From NCBI GenBank assembly GCA_016165875.1, contig JABBOT010000004.1:18353672-18417671 (forward strand): a stretch of 64,000 nucleotides of DNA, given 5' to 3'. The position numbers and the translations under genes were made by a program. The notes beneath the pieces were generated by a model. It was not told the DNA's origin and made no database searches. It saw only the letters and a program-made list of their open reading frames with translations. Positions 11,556 to 25,200 of the stretch are shown here, piece by piece (position 1 is the stretch's first letter; each line of letters begins with the position of its first letter). The DNA is from Acanthopleura granulata. Taxonomy: Eukaryota; Mollusca; Polyplacophora; Chitonida; Chitonidae.

Positions 11556-13183
11556 GAACATGCGTTGTCTTTCACTTTAAGAAACAATCAAGCTAACTTT
11601 CATTTTCTGTCTTGATCGTATATGATCACAACGGTATTCAAGCAATGCAAATAAATCCAAATAATTGATTAAATTATATTCCATGCAAGAAGGACTATCT
11701 AGGAATGACTAAACTACCGATATAACTAAAAGATTTTACCCAAGCAGTTCGGTATATATCGCAACAAGGGTCTGGTTTCCATATGGACACGTACAAAAAA
11801 GGGTTTTTGTGATTTCAATAATGACATTCGTAATATCAAAAGATCTCTGATGCTATATATATGTGTGTGTATGTCTTTAACATCTCATATACATGTCTAC
11901 AAAGGACTTTATCTCCAAAAAAAAGATATACATGTATGTCACCATGTATCATGTGATATTCTACTGGGGTACGAGTAACGTGAGAGATACAACATGTCAA
12001 AAGGCCTGCCATTTACACAGGGGAAGACGTACAAAGAGGGTAAATTTACACAAGAAACACCTCGAGGAAAAACAGCAAAAATGGAGGTTATATATTAGAC
12101 TGTCTTGGGATTTCTTTAGCGATAACGCTCCTTGTTCGAGGGTTGGATAGAACTTCATTTCGAGTTGCTGTTGGGATATGATGATTTTATATGATAATAT
12201 TCGTTACCAAATTCTTTCTTGTCATTTTCACCTTGAGAAGTCGTTGAACTTTAGACTTAAACACGTTGCACAGCATGGATGGCATGGAAGGCACCCTTTG
12301 GTTTTCGTCATATCCGCACTCGAAAAATCTACTCATCTTTTATGTCTCAGATCTGCTTACGAGTTGGTTGATAATCATTTAGGTGGCCGTAAGCCCCACT
12401 GGTCAACCACTGACCAGACTACAGACCCAGCACAAAATAAGGACTGATTTCATTTAACTATAGGGCTATTGGATTTCTTTCTTTCTGTCGTTGATATCAC
12501 AGTGTTTAAAATTTTTGTGCTTATTCACAAGAGTTTTCTGTATTTTACGATAAGGAACACGCGTTACTTAAACAAATGGGGTAGATTTACAGAAATTACT
12601 GTACAAATACAAGCATCCGCTATAGCTTGCCATATCATCGAATTACGCATGCTCTTTTCAGCTAAAACTTTAATATTGTTATGTTTATACCTTTGCAGAA
12701 CGTTTGCACAAAAAAGCCGATGTTGCACTTTTATAGCAACTAATCAGTTGGCAATAAATTCAGTTAGAAGAGCGCTGCTCATTGAAAAAATTTTGCCCTC
12801 TACTCCAAACTTCCAGAAAGCTTCACAGTCAAAATACACTATTTGCTCTCACATAGCACTCATGCCTCACGGTCACCTTAACCTAATATCTCCTATTAGA
12901 GATGCTATACATTTCTCAATTGTTCCCGACAGATTCTAGAAAAGTATCTATCGCCAAAATGATAAGTAACATTAATAAGTAACACATGAAGTCTCATGTA
13001 TAAGTCCGAAAATATGTTATCAAGTTATTGTGTGAATGATTATAAGTACACCACAATGTCTTCTACTTTGCAATAATATTGACTTGTTGAATTCGTCGTA
13101 CTAGCGTCGATGGCAACAAACTCTTTTTAACACGAAACGGCAAGATCAGGAGGCGGTTGTGTGACTGGGAATACAACGTGGTG

Positions 13184-13215
13184 TTACTCTTCTTCGATGT
13201 CTTCAGGAATACAAC
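13184..13215 (-). CDS. Cyclase exon 20: C-terminal tail and stop
   Basis: Encodes CIPEDIEEE and TAA. The acceptor is GACAG and the phase fits exon 19. The tail is short compared with many family members and shows no PDZ ligand. No clear polyadenylation signal was located. Confidence 0.88.
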
Positions 13216-16200
13216 CTGTCAACAGAAAAGGGTATACACCATATTGGCTTTAGGGGACATGTCCCACATGGATTTACAAAAGTCATATTGGGTGCCTTAA
13301 TAAAACAGGCCCCAGGATCACGAAGCTGTGTCAGGTTTAAATCAGACTTAAAATCTGAAGTCTTAAATTGTAGTATTATTCTTGAATTTTGAGTCGACCT
13401 TTCATTTTTGTCACAAAGGTCTATGACAACTCCTTAAAAATCCGTAATGCATGTTTACTACAAATTTTGCGCACTACAATAGTCTGGAGTTAAGACTAAG
13501 CCTTACTTAAATCTAGGCCAGCTTCGTGATAGTGGGGCCAGATGCTTTCGGTTTAAAGCAATAGTATTTTTATATGTTCATAGATACACAACCTTGCTGT
13601 GTGTAAGTATGTGCTTCTTACCAAGTGTTTGTTGAGGTTAAGCTATAGATGCGTAAAGCTGGACAACAGACGCATATTACACGATTTAACAATAATTTGA
13701 GAAAACAAGACAAAATACCAGTTACTTTTTAATATACAAGTATGACATTTCTCTAATAAGAGAGCATCTGTCAGGAGGAGAAATGTTCACAATTGTCAGA
13801 GACTTGTGTATAACTTGAGATAACACTAAATTTATGTTCAACTTCGCGAGCAAATGTATCGTTCTGTGATGGTGGGTAGGTCTATTTTGATGTTTGCTGC
13901 TCTGCACATATATACATGCCACGATGCGACGCAGCCTAGTTCGTGTGTATATTAAACACATACTTCTTCACGATCTATGTTTTGTTCTATGTATTGAAAT
14001 TGTATGAAGAGAGTGACATGCACACAAAATATCAATCAGTAAGTCATAAAATTTTTGACAATTCCTGCAGCATGTAATGATTGCTCGGCGACATTGGTTA
14101 TAATTACATGGTTACATGATTATGTACACCTGCATTAGTGCACCATTGCGTGAACTCTGTTTCTTGGGTGTTCCCTCTATAGATGCAGGGTGATAACCTC
14201 TATACTACATTAAATATAGATACACTTTGCATTTCTAAACAATTCATTAAATGTATATCCATTATGCCACACTTGTATGAGAATCAAGTTGGAATCGTTT
14301 TGCTTCTGCATGAAAGGAAAGCGAAAAAGTAAGAAGTGTCTTGCCAACTTTGAATACATGAAAGTAAAAATTCTCAAAGATAATGCCTTCATAATGGCTA
14401 ATAGATATGGTTAGAGTAATATAACTATGTTTCAGGACACCACCTCTGGAACTATTTAGCTTCAATATCCCAATATAGGTAACACAAAAAGAAGTTGAAT
14501 CTAATGCCTGTTTGGTTTCGTTACTTCATGTTACCCCGCCCTAAAGGTCTTCAAAATCAATTTCAAACAGCCCATATAAATCTACGAAAAACCGTAAGCG
14601 GGTTCACTTAGTCTGTTTTAATCATTTCCCTTTGTTGGCAGAATATTTTACCTCGTGCAATAAAAAGCCACCAGCCTTTCCTCCGTCGTGGCTGTGATCT
14701 ATGGTTTACCTGGTATATCGTTGAGGTGATCTATGGCTTACCTGGTATATCGGTGAGGAGATCTATGGCTTACCTGGTATACCGGTGCGGTTTGGTGGTT
14801 ATGACCTATGGTTTACCTGGTATATCCGTGAGATTTGTCTCCGGAGAACTGGCCTGCAAGCTTTCTGATCCGGAGAAGATGGAGAGTCCAGAACCGTTCG
14901 ACAACTTACCAAAGCCATCTGATAGCCTTTCGCCTTTACTTGTGTCAGAAGCTTGACATAAACAAGAAATGTGATATCCTATACAATGCCGTTTAGAAAA
15001 TGGTCTAGTTAAAGATAGTTATCGATACCTGGAAATTTATTATTTTACATGCCGGAAAAATGGCCAAGACCAGTTAGGCATAGAGCAACACAATAATAAT
15101 AAGTGGTTATGCATGGACGTTTCATATGTCAAAAAGGCGGTTGGCTACCTCACTCTGATGTCGGTGGTTCGAAACAGAATACATGCTTGGGTCACATCTA
15201 TTTCTCTAATACAGGCACGTAAGGTGGAAGGTAGGAGGTAACAGAAACTTAGTTACATCCACAAGAATCTATATAACTAATAGCTAATGGTGTACGAGTG
15301 TTGTATAAAAAAGCTGTACAAGTTTAGGAATATCCAGTCTCGCTAGGCTTACACATCTAGAATGTTATTCAACGAAAGAAATTCAAGGATCAGTGACAAA
15401 TCTTAATGACACGAAAACTGTGCCTTCGTTCGAAACTCCCATATAAGGGCGTACGCCAAAATGCGTATTCATAGGGTGTCATTAAACAACTTCCTTGTTT
15501 TAATTCAACTGAAAAATAGTTCATAACGACAGTCCATACTCATTTTAAGTGGAAGCAATATTTTTTCTGATTTAAACAATACAGGCTTACCATCTTCAGT
15601 CGGTTTTTTCCCGGTCACCCACCACGTTTCCATATTGCCTTTACCCTGAAGATACCAGTGTGAATTTCACTATATTTTTTTTTACAATAAATTGATATAA
15701 TTTTCTTGTTAAATGCTATGTTGTGTATTAAGCGTAAGTATTATGAGTGCATGTAGATTGTGCATTGTGAGAACAGAATGAACATTTATGATCCGCATCA
15801 TATGATTCGCATTTCGACAAAATGTGGGCGTCTTATCCTCCTCCTTTGAATCTGGCCATCAATCATAATTAATATCTCTGCTTTTTAATATTTGGTCAGA
15901 TCGTAATATTTTTGACGCGGAAATCCGACGGAAGTTTTCTGCTTTACTCTTTCATTCTGTTTCCATTGTTAATAGTTTCGTTCACATCAGGAAAACCAAG
16001 TCTCTATAATGTACATAAGGAGGTCAGAGAAGCAAGTACCGTTAGGAACTATTCAACACATATAATTATCTCACCTTAGGCACAGGCCTACCTTTATTGG
16101 AATAGTGCCCCTTGGTTCAAACGTGAACGCTCCGAACGGAACCAGAGATTCGTAGGTTGTGTTGCTTGCATGGATCTTGTAAGCTGAACAAAAAGTTAAA

Positions 16201-19200
16201 ATGGTGGTGAATTTCAAGTCCCCATATATAAGTCTCACTTATATATATTTCAAGGCTCACATTTCCGTTTTGGACCCTGTTTCTATAAGGGCACATCACA
16301 GTTTTCAAAAGAAAAAATGATGTGAAATGTGAATGATATAACGCAAAATTTACAATATACTGTGTAATTTCTGAAACTGGACCCTCTTGCTCAAAACTTC
16401 GTCAGTCCTGTTTTCGCCTATTTGTTACCCTCGAAATAACATGATTTTCGATAAACGTTCGGAAAATTGTATTTACGATACATTAAAGAGGGCTTCAAAA
16501 GTCATCTTCTACATCGCGGGGGATGATGCACCTCTTCTTTTCCTCGGAATTCTGTATAACTCTGTCATGCTCACACATTAATATGCTGAATATGATTAAA
16601 TAAGAAGGAAATGCAAAAATGGAATCCTATTTAGTAGGCAGGTAGTTATCCACCATTTTATTGAATGTAGAAAACAACAATTATTTGAAAGTTTTATGGT
16701 CTAACAAAACCAGGAAAATTAAAAGAAACGCCAGATCAAAAAATGCCAAACCCCCCCCCCCCCAAAAAACAAAAAACGCCCTGAATCCAAACTTGGTTGA
16801 CTATTTATCACATCAGTAATTCAGGCGAACTGCACGTACACCCATTACATACACGCACGCACACATATATATCTATCGGCCTTCCCTGCATATCGATCAA
16901 GAAGGTGTCAGTTCCCTGGGCTGATTGTGGCAGCTTTTATCGTATATCTCTAGCTACCACCTGTTCCAGCCTATTAACAACGGCTATAAAAGGACAACTT
17001 TCTTATGACTTGTTATCTTTGGAGACCAGATATCGGAGACTTACTGAGCACTTATAGATAAAACCCCCGGTTCAACATTCTCCCTACAAGGTCCATGAGA
17101 CATGAGAATCCCTTAATTGGCCGCTGATTCCTCTTGGCGAATTTGTTCTGCTCGAGGGCATAAATCAAACTTATGTGGCCGCCAAATGAGGACGTGATCT
17201 TTGGCGGTTTATTAAGTGCATCTGACATATTAATGCCTTGGTGGTTGATCAGAAGCATTTATTTGATTGGATTTTTTTACATTAGTTGTATAAGGCCTTA
17301 GACACACCTCGATACATATCTGGAAAACTTCCGACATAGACACATAAAACCTTGGGTTCTAAAACAAGACTATTAAATACGTTTGGCGTTTTCGAGTGCA
17401 GCGTTTTACAGTCCTAGGTTAGCGAAAACCCTCTGCAGATCAATAAACAGCTGCGCCTCGTTTAATTAGTTGACCACTGAATGAAGCTTTTTGTGACTAC
17501 ATGGTTACGAAATACAAACAAGAACCTTTGGCTTTCAAGACAACTTATCTGATTTATACTTGCTTGATTGATGTTTGATACCGTACTCAAGCATTTGGAG
17601 GGAACGTGAGTGCCCACAGTTCATCTTTTGTCAGGTAACTGAGAATCGTCCTAACCTAATGCCGCATCCGTATTAGCTGGCCAGAGAGCATACCTTCTGC
17701 AGCAAGAATCGCTACAAAACTATAATTGTCTTATTATTAAGCATGTACAGCATGGATTAAAGAGTTTATGAGCTCAATTAAGACTCAACATAGCCTGTTT
17801 ACTGAATTTCTCAGATGTAATGTTACCTTCGCCATTGGACTCCATTCTTGAAGCTGTGTTGACGGTATCTCCAAAAAGACAATACCGAGGCATCTTCAGC
17901 CCCACCACTCCAGCACATACAGATCCTGATCCCAGCCAAATACAAGAATGTTCCAGAATTATAATGTTACAGTAAAACTGAACATAGTTACCAGAAGTGC
18001 ATTTTATTGCTTTTAATATGTGTATGTATATCAGTCACAAAAAACTGTATAATAAATTTACAGGCGTACATATTTTCTATATGCACAAATGTATTTTGCA
18101 TATTTGTCGAAATGGGTTATTCTTTCTATTCAAAACGGAAATATATTAACATTTAAAACTGTATTTTGTTTAAGCAACACCAGCATTGGTAAAGCTCCTC
18201 CGAAAAACTCACCTGTGTGTATTCCAACCCGAATCCTTAATGCTTCCTTGGGTTTATGAGGAATTATGAAATTCTGACTTTCTTTGACCAAATCTATTGC
18301 CATATTCGTGATTTCTTTGGCATGGAATGGGGTCACACAAGGCACACCGGATACCACCATATCTGCAGTAAAATGTTCCACAACATTATGTAAGGTAAAC
18401 AGTTGCAGGTGATCCCTGGATTATTAGGTTAAGAAGAGGCAACATGTTTTCTCTTTCATACCATGCACTACCCGTGTAAAAACGATGTTTTTTGTGGAGA
18501 GGATGAACAGACCCCTATAAATTTAATAAAAATATTTTCAAGAAGACTATAGAACAGGCATGGGAACTTTTCCTTCATATCTTACTCTGGTGTTGGGTGG
18601 GGGTTAGTGCTTTCAGGAAAAGCGTGTGTGGTGGGGGTGGGCGATTTTAGGAGACATGAAACGTGCGTGGTGGAGGTGGGTACGCTAAAGAGACATAAAA
18701 CGTGTGTGATGAAGAAGGGTTCTTTTATAAAACGTGTGTCATGAAGGTGTGGGTTCTTTTAGGAAGGCATAAAATGTGTGCCATGAAGGTCTGGCTTTTT
18801 CATGAAGGCATAAAGCGTGTGTCATGAAGGTGGATTCTTTTAGGAAGGCATAAAAGCTGTGTTGTGGGGTGGGTGCTTTTAGGAAGGCATAAAACGTGTG
18901 CAATGAAGGTGTGAGTTCTTTTATGAAGGCATAAAATGTGTGTCATGAAGGTGTGAGTTTTTGTATGAAGGCATAAAACTTGTGTGATGAAGGTGGGATC
19001 TTGTAGAAAGGCATAAAACGTGTGCTATGAAGGTGTGAATTCTTTTAGGAAGGCATGAAACATGTGTCATGAAGGTGTGACTTTTCTTATTGAGGCATGA
19101 AACGTGTGTGACGTTGGGTGCTTTCAGGAGGCATGAAACGTGTGTGGTGAGGGTGGGTTCTTATAGGAGGCACAACATGTCTGCGATGAAGGTGGGTTCT

Positions 19201-22200
19201 TTTAGGTTAGCCTACAACGCGTACAATGAAGGTGTGTCTTCTCTTTGGAAGGCATAAAACGTGTGTGATGCTGGGTGCTTTTAGGTGGCATAAAACGTGT
19301 GTGATGAGGGTGGGTTCTTTTAGAAAGGAAGAAAACTTGGGTGATGAAGATGGTGCTTAGTAAGGCATAAAACGTATGTGATGAAGGTTGGTTCTTTTAA
19401 CAAGGCGTAAAACGGCTCGTGATTTTATGGTTAACACAACTTCGTTATTTAATAAAAAAAAGGAAAGTGCGTCTGTAAATGGTACCTAGAACGGCACCCT
19501 ATACGTCGTATATAGATGAAAATATATCGGTATACTTACAAGCATCCCCTATGGTCTCTACTTTGTACACATCATACTCGTCAATTACACTGTCAAAGCA
19601 GATGTAGAGCTTGTTGAGCAAAGCCACGACCTGCATAGGTGTGCTGTCCCCCGAAAGCGTGGTAAAGCCTACGATATCACTGAAATAGATGGTACAGGCT
19701 GCATAGATTTCCGCTTGGATAGAATTCCCTAATCGTAACTCGTCAGCAACCGGTTTGGGTAACATGCCTGTGAAAGGAACGGAATAAAGAGGTTGTAAGA
19801 TAATTAGTTGATGGTTTAATAAAAAAAATCATAATATATATATATATATATTTAATCGTGAATACCGACAATTCGTTCCTGGGATGCTTGTCGCAGTGGG
19901 ATGTCTTTTCCAGCAAGCTATTGTCGTTGTTCAAAGGACTCTGGTTTAAACAAAAGAGGCACACATTAACAACATAGCGAATCCCATCAGGTTGGGACAG
20001 GTTCCCCTTTAATGGGGCATTGTTTTCTTTAGAGGATGAAAGGCAAATATATTTACTGAAAAATGATCGGGAGTACAAAGCGAAAATATTGCGCACATCC
20101 TGCACATGTCTACCGAAAAACCTACATGTATGAGAGTAAAGGAGGAGCAGATTACTTGGAAAGGCACCCCATATTTTAGAGTGGCACACCAAAAGATAAG
20201 AAATTGGCCAAGTGCAGCACCAGTGAAAATAAGAAAAATCATTTGAGATGCAAACTGAAGATGCCGAGTGCGGGCCTAGTTAACGAATCTTTGTAGGGAC
20301 GTTCTTCTCGGTAAATGTACACGGTGTTGTAGCTCAATAATGTAGCGCCATTCAAGGGATAAAAGTCCGTACGAAGTTTTATGAAATTCTCTCAATCATA
20401 TCTTGAAAGTGCGTATTGCTAAATGTATGAGTTCAGAAGCATCTTGCTCTTTGTAGGCCTTGATTACATAAAAATGCACCCTTTAAAAGAATGACCTGGT
20501 AAAAAGATAACGAAATAAAAACTCATTTGGGATACAAATTGAAGATGGTGTGAAAATCTTGAAAGTGTGCTCTGTAAAGTCTGAGAGTTTCAAAAGCATC
20601 CCTTGCTTACCGTAAGAGGGTTTCATTGATTACAATGAAAGACCTATACGTTAGAATGACATCTGACCAGCATCAGTGAAGACAAGAAATAAAATGGTGT
20701 GGGATAAAAATGAAGATAACTCGCACACCTTGGAAGTTCCTTTGAATCCGAGAAATTTCCTTTCATGCGATTGTTTTGCACATGCGCATTTAACGAACTT
20801 GTGCCAGTTATATACCACTGAAATCGACATGGTTAAAAGCAATTCCGAAATTTTTCCCTTCATAGGGAAACAAACAGTCGGACAAAAGACGACTACTGTC
20901 TAGGAAAAAAGGCAACGATTGATCAAATATATATATGCATCAATAAATCATTCCACGTTTAAAAAGCAAATCTTTATATTTTTGTGATTTTGCACAACCT
21001 GCATGTCGCAGTTCAAAGTAAAATCACTTACACTGATACAATGGAAAGGGCCACCTAAATTTACCAATAAAGAGAGTGTTAATTCTATAACCCTGGAACG
21101 TAGTTGTTTCCGCAGAAATCAAGCGGGCACTTTTTTTTCACTTTTAGCCATGTAAGCGTGGGGTATGAGTGACCGGACATCGTGTTTCTTGTTGCTTTCA
21201 TAGCCTCGTATTCCACATTAAAGAGGATTTATAGATTAACCAAGCACGTTAGAACAAGCTGCATGGTTGTGCATGTTTCAAGCCCTCTTCGGAAATAACT
21301 ATTGTTATATTAAATGAATTAACTCTTTTCGTTCAAAATGTTACGTTGTCGACTTGCCGTGATGTCACGGCAACCCAGACCGGCAAAGCGCCATTTTAAC
21401 TTTCTAAGTTAAATCTGACAGAAAGGTTGGACAATATTATGTTTATTTTGGTAAAGTACTTTCTGTAACGGCTACTACGACAGCGGAAACTGACATTTTA
21501 CCGTGCTCCGTCGACTAACATCAAACGCAGGTATTCTGTCTGGTCTGTGATGTAATTATTCCGAGCGTGGAACACTCGTGTCAACTGAGATTGTTGTAAG
21601 CTGCTAAGGTTGTGGCTGGAACTTAAGTATATAAGTCAATTTATAACATGAAATGATCAAGAAACTTACTATCGCCACAACACAATGGTCTGGAAATACT
21701 TTGCAGGGTTGTTCACACATGTACTTGTTATAATTAAAACATATAACATTAAAACAGCGTCCCGTCCCTATGCTATTACATGTTACGTTGACGTCAACTT
21801 AGAACATTTACGTCATCAGCTGACATCCCCTAGCTCTCTGATTGGTCAGTCTACCATAAGCTTAAAAGCATGGATGCCTTCAAATCCCCAGTCGGCAGCA
21901 GAATAATCCACACTTGAAACGAAGAGAATACAGCAAAGAATTCATGCAAATTCAAACAGGTTTTTGCATTCAAGAGAGAATGTTATAATTTTTTTAGTGA
22001 GCACTGTCTCATTCATGAGCTGATTTTCTCTTTAAAATGTCACCTTGGCGCAGTTTTGCCAACTCGACATCGCGACATGGCAACATTTTACGTTAAAATA
22101 CGCTCTTCTCGCACTGACACCGACGCGCCATTGCAACACTTTAAGGTAAAATGTCGAGACTGGTGAAACTGTCATGTGCAAATGTGATTCCGGAAGGCGA

Positions 22201-25200
22201 TATTTGACAAATAAAACGACGTTTTGTTGCGTTGTCGATGGTTTTAATTGCTCTGGCCAAAGTGAGAGAAACGCGAAAAAATCTATAATTTGTTAACGGC
22301 ACAGAGCGCCCTGCTCCATTTTCATGTCAAAATGTTGGAATGACGAATTTGGATGCTGCAAATGTAGAAAATTAAGTTAAAGTTAACTTGGCGCGGTTCT
22401 CTGCCTTTCTGCACTAAGTTTACGCGTCATCACGATATTTTATTTAGAAAATGACACCTTACTGCTACTGAAATGAAGAATATCGGAGCGACAGAGTGAC
22501 AGACCTACAGCTCAACGGCTCGACGGAGCTGTTTGGTTTTTTTTTTAAACTATTTATTTTTCCAGGTTTATGAACCCTAACAGAAGTACATGCAACAGAC
22601 AGAATTGTTGGCAGAAAAAACAGTGCAGTAGCACCTAATGCATGGTGAGGGCGTGAAATGCCAAACTTACTGTATAGTAGTCTATCAGTCTTCTGCTTCT
22701 CAACCACCAGGTCCTGGGTGCGCTCTGCAACGATGGATTCCAAATGTTTGGAGTATTTTTCCATCTGTGACGAAAATCAGCGAATTGTGTATGATTTTAT
22801 TTGGAAACTGGAGTCAGCATGGCAAATAATACAGCGCTTATAAAGAGAAGATGAAAAAAAAAATATGACAATAATAACATCTTCATATTTTATCTGTATT
22901 TTGTACCCTATTCAAAACTGTTTCCGCCATATATAGCTGCGATCAGATAGGAATCGATCACGGTTCAGAGGATTTGAGGCAAGTGGAGTTAACAATGGAT
23001 ACCCATTAAATCATCTCTTGAGTGAGCCACAGCCACATGAAGTAGCTATTGTTAGCCTGCATGTCTCCACATTAATTGTATTGTAATTTGTTTGATTATT
23101 TGCTTTGTTCCCCCGAAGAAGTGGTCGGTCGCTATGCAGCAAAATGGAGAGCTCACATACAGCTTATATACAGCCCATAGACAAAATATGTCGAGTAAAT
23201 ACAAGGTCCCGAGTAGAGAGAGATATTTAGAAGATAGTATCGATTTGCATACAGACCTCCCGTTACTCTCGGACAACGGCTTAATTAAAGACATATATTC
23301 TATCTCACGTGATTGTATACGAATAAATGCTGGTTCGCATCTTTCAGAACGTAAGCAACTTGTGCAGTTATAATTCCACTGACAAGATTCGAAGTGAAAT
23401 TAGAGAAAAGTGACGACAGATGATTCAATATACACACTATAAAGGGGAGAATAATGTTTGATTAACTGATTTATGTTCTCGAGTAATTACAAATATTGCG
23501 TTTTCCTTACCATATTCATCATCATATCTACCGGACTCATTTTGTTAGGATTCATCTCATATAATGCCTTCCTGGCCTGATCAAAAGTGGGTCGGTTTTG
23601 AGGGTAAAAGTCCCAACAGTCACTGATGAGCTGAACAGAAACATGAAAATCTGTTAAATGACGATTGAGTCCATCGCGTTTTGGATGTTTTAATTGGAGT
23701 CAACGGTTACTGGTTTGGATAACCAAGAGGAATGAATGAAAAACATAAATATTTAACTGAAGGTATGGTAAATTTTCTTAATATTATTGTCATTATTCTA
23801 ATTTAAGGTATTGTTATGTTTTCCAGCTTTTTCAATATCGAGTGGAATAAAAATAGTGAAAACCTGTTTGATTATAATGAATTCTTGACTACACAACTTC
23901 ATCCTCAAATTAATTTCAGTAACCAAGAAAGGGGTATAAGACAGATCACAATACGACGCCACAGAGCAAAAAGGTCTTAATCGTATAGAACGTTCTCACA
24001 CTTTGGCGAAATATGACGTACTTTCAGGTATTTCTTTGGAGATGGACAAATGTTATCTCCTGTACTTTTACTTATATCTGGTAGTGGTGGTTTCCAGTTG
24101 TCTTCTAAGATATCCGGGTCTTCGTCCTGTATGTAAGAAATACACAAACACCATAAAGAGATATGCACAATTCTGATATTTTATAAGAAGGCATATACTG
24201 CCATTGAAAAGAATAAACCTGATTAATTCAACACCAAAACAATTCTACACGAAACAAAAATAAAACAGATATTAAATAAACGAACAAGTCTAACCGTGCA
24301 TCGAGGTGAATTTGAAAGTCTATCAACACATAAATGGAACTGCTTCACACAAGCGATGCACATCTTTGCCGGTACTGAACTGGTTGAGAATGGTCAGGAC
24401 TGGTCATGTGGCCAAAAGTGTCATTTTCAAAAGGTTGTCAAGAGAGATCACGTGTTTGGGCGTTTTGATCAGAACAGGAGCATTCTGTGTTTCCTGACTT
24501 GGCTTTTTTAGACATTATCTGAAGCCCGTGCCAAATCTAAGAGTGAAATAGTAAAAGGCAGAGGATTTAGGCCGAACTTTAGTGCCATAACTAGACCAAG
24601 GCTTACTTCAAGTTATTGCTGTTGAGGCGTTGCCTGGGTGAAATGCACAAGAAAAAGAAACTGAATAGGCTCGAATCGAGATTACGTAGGAATCGATGAC
24701 CACTTTACCCCATGTGGTCCGTTTCTTGTAGCGATCTCTACTAGAATAATGGCAAAGGCGTAGACGTCTGCTGCTGTTGTGGGTTGGCTGAAGCCACCCG
24801 TAAGCTCAGGAGCCAAGTACACCCGTGTTTGCCGGTTCTCCAGGCGGGTCTCCTTCTCTTCTCCGGGGTCCGGGTCATGCTGTCGAAACCGCTCTAGCCC
24901 GTAATCTGTACAGAGCATTTCAACATTCAGTTAATCTAAATGAAATAGTGATGACTGCATCTGTTTTACGTCCAAGGAAGTTCCATTAACAACATTACAT
25001 TATATTTACCTAATTCTTCTTAGGCTGAGGTGCTTAGAGGGAATATTAAGTTGCTCGTTTCTAAACTTTTACATAGATAGCTAGAATAAAATCCTAGCTG
25101 AGGTAAATTGACAAGAGGGTCGGATATCACCCTTCATTGCCGAACTATCACACTGTGTTCACTGCTATAGGCTGACTATCTATGCTGTCGTCCTTTACCT

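Larger units (their letters stand above)
4847..13183. other. Intergenic region between the uncharacterised gene and the 3' end of the guanylate cyclase gene
   Basis: About 8.3 kb. The first 700 bp upstream of the left gene are richer in CpG than the rest and are where its promoter should lie; no core element could be fixed. The remainder holds an (AT)n run, SINE fragments, a fold-back with an internal direct repeat, a SINE head on the minus strand and one copy of the Cys-coding repeat, each listed separately. Open reading frames here, such as 12469-12939, resemble no known protein. Confidence 0.6.
13216..15590. other. Cyclase intron 19
   Basis: 2.4 kb. Holds the inverted-repeat element at 13308-13539, only 92 bp from the last coding exon, and the 32-bp minisatellite at 14694-14832. 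No coding signal otherwise. Confidence 0.7.

Noticed and set aside
12469..12939. 156-codon open frame on the plus strand
   Set aside because: No recognisable domain, no splice context, composition like the flanks; it overlaps the 3' flank of the cyclase gene.
18583..19415. CRISPR-like array
   Set aside because: Units are contiguous imperfect tandem copies without unique spacers, in a eukaryotic intron.
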